Below are positions 1-5,320 of a DNA stretch of 5,956 bases, piece after piece. This stretch comes from Pseudomonadota bacterium. Its GTDB lineage: Bacteria; Pseudomonadota; Alphaproteobacteria; Rhizobiales; Hyphomicrobiaceae. The position numbers were made by a program, and so were the translations under genes. The DNA is taken from the NCBI GenBank assembly GCA_021812845.1, contig JAKAML010000094.1, positions 1 through 5,956 on the forward strand, written 5' to 3'. The notes below the pieces were generated by a model, which searched no databases, was not told the DNA's origin, and was given only the letters and a program-made list of their open reading frames with translations. Every line of letters begins with the position of its first letter. Position 1 is the first letter of the stretch.

Positions 1-125
1 AAGTCCTGCAGCAGGAAGCTGGCCTCGCCACGGCGGAAGTAGGCGACATCGCCGCCTTCGGAGGCCATCGTGAAGCCGAGGTCGCGATAGAAGCGCTTCG
101 ACAGCTCGAAGTCGCGCGCCGGCAC
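1..125 (-). CDS. VOC/glyoxalase-superfamily protein, fragment (both ends missing)
   Basis: The reverse strand is open across this stretch and reads VPARDFELSKRFYRDLGF, then a segment rich in Gly and Glu, then VAYFRRGEASFLLQDF. This is the usual opening of a vicinal-oxygen-chelate (glyoxalase/bleomycin-resistance/dioxygenase) domain: first beta strand, the 'SxxFYxxLGF' helix, and the strand pair ending in a 'hxLQDF' motif. About 41 residues are visible, roughly the first third of a 120-140 residue protein. The rest runs off the left edge of the window. The start codon should lie a few residues before the Val-Pro, but bases beyond about 125 read as glcE on the other strand, so the 5' end is cut by a junction. 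Substrate cannot be told from this piece; VOC proteins include isomerases, dioxygenases and drug-binding proteins. The family call is fairly sure, the specific function unknown. Confidence 0.75.
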   Translation of the reverse strand, partial: MPARDFELSKRFYRDLGFTMASEGGDVAYFRRGEASFLLQD

Positions 126-1134
126 GCCGCTGTCGGAAATCGAGGCGCTGCTGGCGGAGAAGCACCAGCGCCTGACCTTCGAGCCGCCCGATCGCCGCCG
201 GCTTTACGGTTCCACCGGCGAGCCGACCATCGGCGCCGTCGCCGCCGCCAATCTCTCCGGTCCGCGCCGCATCACCGCCGGTGCAGCCCGTGACGGGCTC
301 ATCGGTGTCCGCGCCGTCACCGGCCGCGGCGAGGTGGTGAAGTCCGGCGGCCGCGTCATGAAGAACGTCACCGGCTACGACGTCGCGCGCGGGTTGGCCG
401 GGAGCTGGGGCACGCTGGCCGCGCTGACGGAGGTCACCTTCAAGGTGCTGCCGTGGCCCGAGGATACGGTGACGCTCGTCTACACTGGCCTGACCGACGA
501 GCTTGCGACCGAGCTGATGCAGGCCGCACTCGGCACCCCCTACGAGGTTTCGGGCACCATGCACCTGTCTGCGAGCCTCGCCCGGCGCCTGCGCCACGAC
601 GGTCTCGGCGCGCTCGGAACCTCGCTCACCGCGTTGCGGCTCGAGAACTTCACCCACGCGCTCGCCTACCGCAAGGAGGCGCTGCGCGAGCACCTGAAGG
701 TCGCCGGCTTCGTCAAGGCCGTCGAGCTCGACGCCCACGGCAGCGCCGCCTTCTGGAACGAGATGCGCCGGCTCGCCGTGCTGCCCGCCGGACCGACGCA
801 CCTGTGGCGCATCTCGACCAGACCCGGCAACGCGCCGAAGCTCGTCGCCGCCGTCCGCCGCCACATGGAAGCCGAGGCCCTCTACGACTGGTCGGGCGGG
901 CTTGTGTGGCTCGAGGTGCCGGCGACGGCCGACGCCGGCGCCGCCGACATCCGCCGCGCGGTCGCCACCCACGGCGGCCACGCGACGCTGATCCGCGCCG
1001 ACGCTGCGGTGCGGGCGGCGGTCGACGTGTTCCATCCGCTGAGCCCGGCCGTCGAGCGGCTGTCGCGCGGCCTGAAATCCGCCTTCGACCCCTACGGCAT
1101 TCTCAATCCCGGGCGGATGTACGCCCAATTCTGA
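121..1134 (+). CDS. glcE: Glycolate oxidase FAD-binding subunit GlcE, 5'-truncated
   Basis: This is a subunit of the GlcDEF complex, which oxidises glycolate to glyoxylate and passes electrons to the respiratory chain. About 337 residues are visible. The frame starts mid-domain at GTPLSEIEALLAE (E. coli GlcE has GTPLVTIEAALES at about residue 67). It continues through the FAD-binding (PCMH-type) core, including VAAANLSGPRR and the strongly conserved GGRVMKNVTGYDVARGLAGS with SWGTLAALTEVTFKVLP after it. It ends in the family C-terminal signature NPGRMY (bases 1105-1122). The first 65-70 residues, which include part of the FAD pyrophosphate-binding fold, are absent: upstream DNA is a VOC gene on the other strand and an in-frame TAG sits at 88-90. 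A GTG at 334 (followed by GTG at 337) is the first plausible internal start but would discard conserved FAD-domain sequence, so I treat the gene as 5'-incomplete. glcF follows after 73 bases. Identity is confident. Whether the gene is broken in the cell or only in the assembly is open. Confidence 0.88.
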   Translation, partial: GTPLSEIEALLAEKHQRLTFEPPDRRRLYGSTGEPTIGAVAAANLSGPRRITAGAARDGLIGVRAVTGRGEVVKSGGRVMKNVTGYDVARGLAGSWGTLAALTEVTFKVLPWPEDTVTLVYTGLTDELATELMQAALGTPYEVSGTMHLSASLARRLRHDGLGALGTSLTALRLENFTHALAYRKEALREHLKVAGFVKAVELDAHGSAAFWNEMRRLAVLPAGPTHLWRISTRPGNAPKLVAAVRRHMEAEALYDWSGGLVWLEVPATADAGAADIRRAVATHGGHATLIRADAAVRAAVDVFHPLSPAVERLSRGLKSAFDPYGILNPGRMYAQF

Positions 1135-1207
1135 GCCAGCCCTGCTACCATGTCCGCGCCCGCTGCGATCCGAGCGGCGGCGCCGCGGTCCGAGAGGCAA
1201 TCGATCG

Positions 1208-2572
1208 ATGCAGACCAACTTCACCAAGGAGCAGCTCCGGGATCCGCGCATCGCCGAAGCCGACCGCATCCTCAGGCGCTGCGTGCACTGCGGCTTCTGC
1301 ACGGCGACCTGCTCGACCTACGTCGTGGTCGGGGACGAGCGCGACAGCCCGCGCGGCCGCATCTACCTGATGAAGGACATGTTCGAGAAGGGGCGCGACG
1401 CCAGCCCCGAGGTGCAGCATCACGTCGACCGCTGCCTGTCGTGCCTGTCGTGCATGACCACCTGCCCCGGCGGCGTCGACTACATGCACCTCGTCGACCT
1501 CGCGCGCGCCCACATCGAGGAGACCGGCCACCGCCCGTTCAAGGACCGCGCCATGCGGAGCCTGCTCGCCTGGACCGTACCGTACCCGGACCGCTTCGTC
1601 CGCGCGGTCAAGCTCGCTCCCCTCGGCAAGCCGTTGGTGCCGCTGATGCGCCGGATCGGCCTCGAGGAACTCGCGGCGATGATCGAGCTCGCTCCGCGCA
1701 CGCTGCCGCCGAAGGCGAGCTTCGCCGGGGCCGGCGCGGCAGCGACGAAGATGGAGCGCAAGGCGCGCGTCATCATGCTCGCAGGATGCGCGCAGCAGGT
1801 GCTGCGGCCGGAGATCAACGACGCCACGATCCGCCTCCTCGCCCGCCGCGGCGTCGACGTCGTGGTCGCCGCCGGAGCCGGCTGCTGCGGCGCGCTCGAG
1901 CATCACATGGGGCGCGAGCACGACGCTTTGAAGCACGTCAAGGCCAATGTCGACGCGTGGTCGAAGGAGATCGACAAGGGTCCGATCGACGCCGTCGTCA
2001 TCAACGCGTCTGGCTGCGGCACCACCGTCAAGGACTACGGCCATATGCTGAAGCGCGATCCGGACTATGCCGCCCGCGCGGCGCGGATCTCGGAGCTGAC
2101 ACTCGACGTTTCCGAGTTCCTGACCAAGTATGATCTCGGTGCGCCGGTACGCTGGTCGTCGCTGCGCGTCGCCTACCACTCCGCCTGCTCGCTGCAGCAC
2201 GGCCAGCGTGTGACCGACGATCCGAAGGCGCTGTTGCGCAAGGCCGGTTTCTCGGTCGTCGACATCGCGGAAGGACACATCTGCTGCGGCTCGGCCGGAA
2301 CCTACAACATCCTGCAGCCGGAGCTGGCCCGCACCCTGCGCGATCGCAAGGTCGCCCACATTCGCAACGCCAAGCCCGACGTCGTCGCCGCCGGCAATAT
2401 CGGCTGCATCACCCAGCTCGCGACCGGCATGGATATTCCCATCGCCCACACCGTCGAGCTGCTCGACTGGGCCTATGGCGGGCCGGTGCCGCGAGGGCTC
2501 GAGGCGCTCGAGAAATTCGTCTCCGACGTCCCCAAGCCCAGGCGCACGGCCGAGGACTACATCGGAACGTGA
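1208..2572 (+). CDS. glcF: Glycolate oxidase iron-sulfur subunit GlcF
   Basis: The product is 454 residues. It carries electrons from the flavin subunits GlcD/GlcE through iron-sulfur clusters toward the quinone pool at the inner face of the cytoplasmic membrane. The N terminus MQTNFTKEQLRDPRIAEAD is typical of GlcF. Two 4Fe-4S ferredoxin motifs follow: C25-x2-C28-x2-C31-x3-C35 (CVHCGFCTATC) and C76-x2-C79-x2-C82-x3-C86-P (CLSCLSCMTTCP), with the conserved DSPRGRIYL between them. The C-terminal two thirds hold two cysteine-rich CCG domains with Cys-Cys-Gly at about residues 226-228 and 359-361, as in other GlcF/LutA/heterodisulfide-reductase-like proteins. The start is supported by AGAGG at 1193-1197, ten bases ahead of the ATG. 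One oddity: the residue after C35 is Ser, whereas Pro is usual there. The protein is somewhat longer than E. coli GlcF (407 aa), mostly through a longer linker and C-terminal end. It lies in a likely operon with glcE upstream and overlaps the next gene by four bases. Confidence 0.95.
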   Translation: MQTNFTKEQLRDPRIAEADRILRRCVHCGFCTATCSTYVVVGDERDSPRGRIYLMKDMFEKGRDASPEVQHHVDRCLSCLSCMTTCPGGVDYMHLVDLARAHIEETGHRPFKDRAMRSLLAWTVPYPDRFVRAVKLAPLGKPLVPLMRRIGLEELAAMIELAPRTLPPKASFAGAGAAATKMERKARVIMLAGCAQQVLRPEINDATIRLLARRGVDVVVAAGAGCCGALEHHMGREHDALKHVKANVDAWSKEIDKGPIDAVVINASGCGTTVKDYGHMLKRDPDYAARAARISELTLDVSEFLTKYDLGAPVRWSSLRVAYHSACSLQHGQRVTDDPKALLRKAGFSVVDIAEGHICCGSAGTYNILQPELARTLRDRKVAHIRNAKPDVVAAGNIGCITQLATGMDIPIAHTVELLDWAYGGPVPRGLEALEKFVSDVPKPRRTAEDYIGT

Positions 2573-3495
2573 GGGAGCCGACGCCGAACCCGATGCCCCT
2601 TCCGATCGAGGGCCCGCAAGTGGACGCGCCGGACGGCAAGTCGTCCGCGACGCCCTTTGCATCCGCGATGCCCCCCTCATCCACGATGTCGAGGCCGGCC
2701 ATCGACTGTCGGCAGGAGCGGGGACCGTTCGACATCGTCGGCGATGTCCACGGGTGCGCGGACGAGCTGATGACGCTGCTCGCCCGGCTCGGCCACGACG
2801 TGCGCATGGCCTACGGACCGTCAGGCCCGCACGTGACCGTGACCGGCACCTCGCGGCGACGGCTCGTTTTTGTCGGCGACTTCGTCGACCGCGGTCCGCG
2901 CTCGCCCGACGTGCTCAGGATCGCCATGGCGCTGGTCGCCCACGGCCGCGCACTCGCGGTGCCCGGCAACCACGACGTCAAGTTCCGACGCTGGCTCGAA
3001 GGCCGCCAGGTGAAGATCTCCCACGGTCTCGAGCGGACGGTCGAGCAGATGGCCGGCGAGGGCGAGCCGTTCCGCTCGGATCTGCGCGCGTTCGTCCTGT
3101 CGTTGCCGCATCACCTCCGTCTCGACGGGGACGCACTGGTGGTGGCCCACGCCGGGATCGAGGAGCAAATGATCGGCGACGACGGCGGCGCGACGCGCAG
3201 CTTCTGCCTCTACGGCGACACCGACGGCGGCAAGGACGCCAACGGCCTCGCGCGGCGCTATCATTGGGCCGCGCACTATCGCGGCACAGCCTCGATCGTC
3301 TACGGGCACACGCCCGTCGACGCGGTGGACTGGGTGAACAACACCCTCTGCATCGACACCGGCTGCTGCTTCGGCGGCCGGCTGACCGCGCTCCGATGGC
3401 CGGAGCGGACGCTCGTTGAAGTTCCGGCGCGCGCGGAGTACGCCAAGGCGCTGAGACCCTTCGGCCATCCCCCGGTGCGCGAGAAAACTGTCTAG
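2569..3495 (+). CDS. PPP-type metallophosphatase, Pnkp-phosphatase-domain-like, standalone
   Basis: The product is 308 residues and is predicted to be a two-metal phosphoesterase of the calcineurin/PPP superfamily, cytosolic (no signal peptide seen). All core motifs are present in order: GDVHG (D59, H61), GDFVDRGP (D104, D107, R108), PGNHD (N134, H135, D136), VVAHAG (H194) and YGHTP (H247). Beyond the metal site, HGLERT, the YGDTDG segment, the RYHWAAHYRG block and CIDTGCCFGGRLTALRWPE resemble the central phosphatase module of bacterial polynucleotide kinase-phosphatase (Pnkp) and related PrpE-type enzymes. The kinase and ligase domains of Pnkp are absent. The substrate is unknown; candidates include nucleotide or RNA ends, diadenosine polyphosphates and phosphoproteins. 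The GTG start overlaps the glcF stop as GTGA, which suggests translational coupling, with a weak GAGGA at 2552-2556. The first ~50 residues are Pro/Ser-rich and unconserved, so ATG at 2593, 2668 or 2686 cannot be excluded. Family call is firm; substrate is not. Confidence 0.87.
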   Translation: MREPTPNPMPLPIEGPQVDAPDGKSSATPFASAMPPSSTMSRPAIDCRQERGPFDIVGDVHGCADELMTLLARLGHDVRMAYGPSGPHVTVTGTSRRRLVFVGDFVDRGPRSPDVLRIAMALVAHGRALAVPGNHDVKFRRWLEGRQVKISHGLERTVEQMAGEGEPFRSDLRAFVLSLPHHLRLDGDALVVAHAGIEEQMIGDDGGATRSFCLYGDTDGGKDANGLARRYHWAAHYRGTASIVYGHTPVDAVDWVNNTLCIDTGCCFGGRLTALRWPERTLVEVPARAEYAKALRPFGHPPVREKTV

Positions 3496-3628
3496 CGACG
3501 CGAAGGCGCGACGGAGAGCCCCCGACGGGACCGAGGCCCCTGCGGTGACGCCGGCGCACCTGCCGACTGATGGTTCGACCAAAGCGTGAGGCAAGTCCAT
3601 CACGACGAGCATCGAATTGCACGCAAGG

Positions 3629-3656
3629 ATTGATGACGCAGCTCGGGTCATGCAAT
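3629..3656. repeat. Imperfect inverted repeat / hairpin
   Basis: ATTGATGAC (3629-3637) pairs with GTCATGCAAT (3647-3656) around a nine-base loop. All nine left-arm bases pair, and one G (3652) bulges on the right arm. No T tract follows, so it does not look like an intrinsic terminator. Its place in the AT-rich patch about 145 bases before the TAXI start would suit an operator or a weak RNA hairpin. No regulator is encoded nearby to match it. Confidence 0.35.
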
Positions 3657-3786
3657 GATTGAAATACTTATACGTTTACCAGGAACCGCGACGCCTGCGC
3701 TTCGGGCGCGACAGCCGAGCGGTGGATCAGGTAGTCATTTGGCCGCCGTAACAGTGTGTTGTGCCGGTGGGCGTGAGTGAAGTGTC

Positions 3787-3792
3787 AAGGAG
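3787..3792 (+). promoter_or_regulatory. Strong ribosome binding site of the TAXI gene
   Basis: AAGGAG lies six bases before the ATG at 3799. It is the best Shine-Dalgarno sequence in the window and fixes that start, which also gives a complete signal peptide. Confidence 0.85.
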
Positions 3793-3798
3793 CAGCCG

Positions 3799-5106
3799 AT
3801 GGTTGTGTTGCGTTCGTTTCTGCCCCGCCCGACAGCGCGTGCCGGTGTTCGGGCGCTCGTTTGGGCCCTGGCGCTAGGATCGGCCGTCGTGAGCGCAGCG
3901 GCACCCCCTGCGGAGGCCCAGCGCCGGAAGGTGCCGCTGGTCGAGCCGGCCTCCAAGGAGCGCATGAACCAGAACACCGTCGGCATCGGCGCCGGCAAGT
4001 CGGACAGCGCGTTCCTGGCCGCGGTCGAGGATCTGACCACGGTGCTCGACGACGGCGACAACCTGCGCGTGCTGGCGGTGCTCGGCAAGGGCGCCGCGCA
4101 GAACGTCCGCGACACGCTCTTCCTGCGCAACATGGACATGGGCATCACCCAGTCCAACATTCTGTCTTACTTCAAGAAGACCGGCGAGCTCGGCAGCAAT
4201 CTCGAGAACCGGCTGGTGTACGTCACGAAGCTCTTCAACGAGGAGGTGCACGTCGTCGCCGGGTCCGGGGTCGGCGACCTGCGCGAGTTGCAGGGCAAGA
4301 CCGTGAACTTCGGCGAGAACGGCAGCGGCTCCGAGCTGACCGCGCGGCTCATCTTCGACAGCCTGAAGATATCCGTCACGCCGGCCAGTATGCCCCTGGC
4401 GGACGCGCTGGCCGCCATCCGGCGCGGCGAGCTGGCGGCGACTGTGATGCTGACCGGCAAGCCGTCGGGCGCGCTGGCGAAGATCCGCGGCCAGGGCAGC
4501 GACCTGAAGCTCCTGCCCATTCCGTTCGAGGAGGCGCTCGAGCAGGACTACCTGCCAGCACGGCTCACGAGCGAGGACTATCCGGACCTGATCCCAGAGG
4601 GCGAATCGGTCGAGACGGTGGCCGTCTCTGCGGTGCTCGCGGCCTACAACTGGCCGCAGGGGTCCGACCGTCATCGCCGACTGAAGGTGTTCGTGGAGGC
4701 GTTCTTCGCCAAGTTCCCCGAGCTGCGCAAGGAGCCGCGCCATCCGAAGTGGCGCGAGGTCAATCTGCTCGCCGACGTGCCGGGCTGGCAGCGCTTCCCC
4801 GCCGCCAAGCAGTGGCTCGACGCCAATGCCGCGCCCAAGGCCGCCCAGGCAGCACCGAGCCCGGCGACGGCGGCGGCTCAGAAGAAGTCGTTCGAGCAGT
4901 TCCTCGCCAACCAGCGCAAGGCAGGCGCGCAGAACCTGCCGCAGTCTCCGGCCGCACAGCAGGCGATGTTCCAGAAGTTCTTGGAGTGGATGGAGCAGCA
5001 GAGCCCGGGCCAGGGCAGCGGCCAGGTCAGTGCGCCGTCGGGTGCGGGGGGCGGCGCGCCTGGGGCAGGCGGTCAGGGGGCGCCGACCGGACCGCGTCTC
5101 TGGTGA
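3799..5106 (+). CDS. TAXI-family TRAP transporter solute-binding protein with low-complexity C-terminal tail
   Basis: The product is 435 residues, predicted to be exported to the periplasm and to bind a small solute (typically an organic acid or amino acid). A Sec signal peptide is clear: Arg-containing n-region, hydrophobic stretch at about residues 17-35, and a likely cut after AEA (38-40). The mature part reads VGIGAGKSDSAFL, MDMGITQSNIL, VYVTKLFNEEVHVVAG, LQGKTVNFGENGSGSELTA and GELAATVMLTGKPSGALAKI. This is the order and character of TAXI/NMT1-like periplasmic proteins (two lobes; 'GxxxGSG' ligand loop). After about residue 340 comes an unusual ~95-residue tail: Ala/Pro-rich, then two similar short helices (SFEQFLANQRK at 364-374 and MFQKFLEWMEQQ at 390-401), then a Gly/Gln/Pro-rich end. 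No TRAP membrane subunit (DctQ/DctM type) is next to it, so its partner is elsewhere or it acts as a sensor or scaffold. Family call is strong; ligand unknown. Confidence 0.88.
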   Translation: MVVLRSFLPRPTARAGVRALVWALALGSAVVSAAAPPAEAQRRKVPLVEPASKERMNQNTVGIGAGKSDSAFLAAVEDLTTVLDDGDNLRVLAVLGKGAAQNVRDTLFLRNMDMGITQSNILSYFKKTGELGSNLENRLVYVTKLFNEEVHVVAGSGVGDLRELQGKTVNFGENGSGSELTARLIFDSLKISVTPASMPLADALAAIRRGELAATVMLTGKPSGALAKIRGQGSDLKLLPIPFEEALEQDYLPARLTSEDYPDLIPEGESVETVAVSAVLAAYNWPQGSDRHRRLKVFVEAFFAKFPELRKEPRHPKWREVNLLADVPGWQRFPAAKQWLDANAAPKAAQAAPSPATAAAQKKSFEQFLANQRKAGAQNLPQSPAAQQAMFQKFLEWMEQQSPGQGSGQVSAPSGAGGGAPGAGGQGAPTGPRLW

Positions 5107-5128
5107 GCAGGCCCCCCGCCGCGCCTGC
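5107..5128 (+). other. Short GC hairpin directly after the TAXI stop codon
   Basis: GCAGGC (5107-5112) and GCCTGC (5123-5128) can form a six-pair stem with a ten-base loop starting right after the TGA. No T run follows, so termination is doubtful. It might stabilise the mRNA end or attenuate read-through into the next gene, or be chance in GC-rich DNA. The rest of the gap up to 5320 shows no further gene, repeat or promoter that I can support. Confidence 0.25.
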
Positions 5129-5309
5129 GACCCAAATCGGACCCGCAGCCGGAACGCCCTCGACGGCGCCCGGCGCAGAGACACGAGACACCATTCGACG
5201 TCGCGCCGAGTTACCGCGCGCGCACTCGGACGGCACGCAAGAGAGACCGTCGCAGAGCGCAGGCAGCGCGATGAGCGGTCGGACGATCGGAAATCTTCTG
5301 GTTAGGTTC

Positions 5310-5313
5310 GGAG
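5310..5313 (+). promoter_or_regulatory. Ribosome binding site of the 3'-terminal gene
   Basis: GGAG sits seven bases before the ATG at 5321. An in-frame TAG at 5303-5305 closes the frame just upstream, so only this ATG or the adjoining GTG at 5318 can be the long start. The later ATG at 5432 has no comparable site. Confidence 0.6.
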
Positions 5314-5320
5314 TTCTGTG

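Larger units (their letters stand above)
3496..3798. other. Intergenic region, probable control region of the TAXI gene
   Basis: No credible gene is seen in these 303 bases. The first ~100 bases are GC-rich without a convincing intrinsic terminator: I found no strong stem followed by a T run. Bases about 3608-3680 are markedly richer in A and T than the rest of the window and contain an imperfect inverted repeat. The end of the gap carries a strong ribosome binding site. I could not place a well-spaced -35/-10 pair: TTGAAA at 3659-3664 has no good -10 partner about 17 bases on, and TTATAC at 3668-3673 has no good -35. The change in composition and the break in gene function make separate transcription of the downstream gene likely, but that is inference. 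Confidence 0.5.

Noticed and set aside
334..1134. Internal GTG at 334 as the real start of glcE
   Set aside because: Conserved GlcE sequence (GTPLSEIEALL, AAANLSGPRR) is readable in frame from base 121, so starting at 334 would drop part of the FAD domain. The gene is better described as 5'-truncated.
1145..2680. 511-codon open frame on the minus strand opposite glcF
   Set aside because: It is antisense to a gene with clear cofactor motifs. Its translation is Arg/Ala/Asp-rich with no recognisable domain. Long antisense frames are expected where third codon positions are nearly all G or C.
3500..3511. CGCG-AAGG-CGCG mini-hairpin after the phosphatase stop
   Set aside because: It has only four pairs and no T tract, so it is too weak to call a terminator in GC-rich DNA.
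3659..3687. Sigma-70-like promoter with TTGAAA as -35
   Set aside because: The correctly spaced -10 position is GC-rich (GGAACC-like), and TTATAC nearby is too close to serve as its -10.
3690..3760. Possible tRNA-like stretch (AGCCGAGCGGTGG...)
   Set aside because: No acceptor stem, anticodon arm or T-loop consensus could be folded in the right order.
3655..3780. 41-codon open frame (MIEILIRLPG...) just before the TAXI gene
   Set aside because: It has no Shine-Dalgarno sequence, and its ATG lies at the end of the inverted repeat. After a hydrophobic opening the translation is generic. A leader peptide is not impossible but is unsupported.
3874..5184. 436-codon open frame on the minus strand opposite the TAXI gene
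   Set aside because: The translation is a Leu/Arg/Ala/His-rich shadow with no motif. The plus-strand gene has a signal peptide, a strong ribosome binding site and family motifs.
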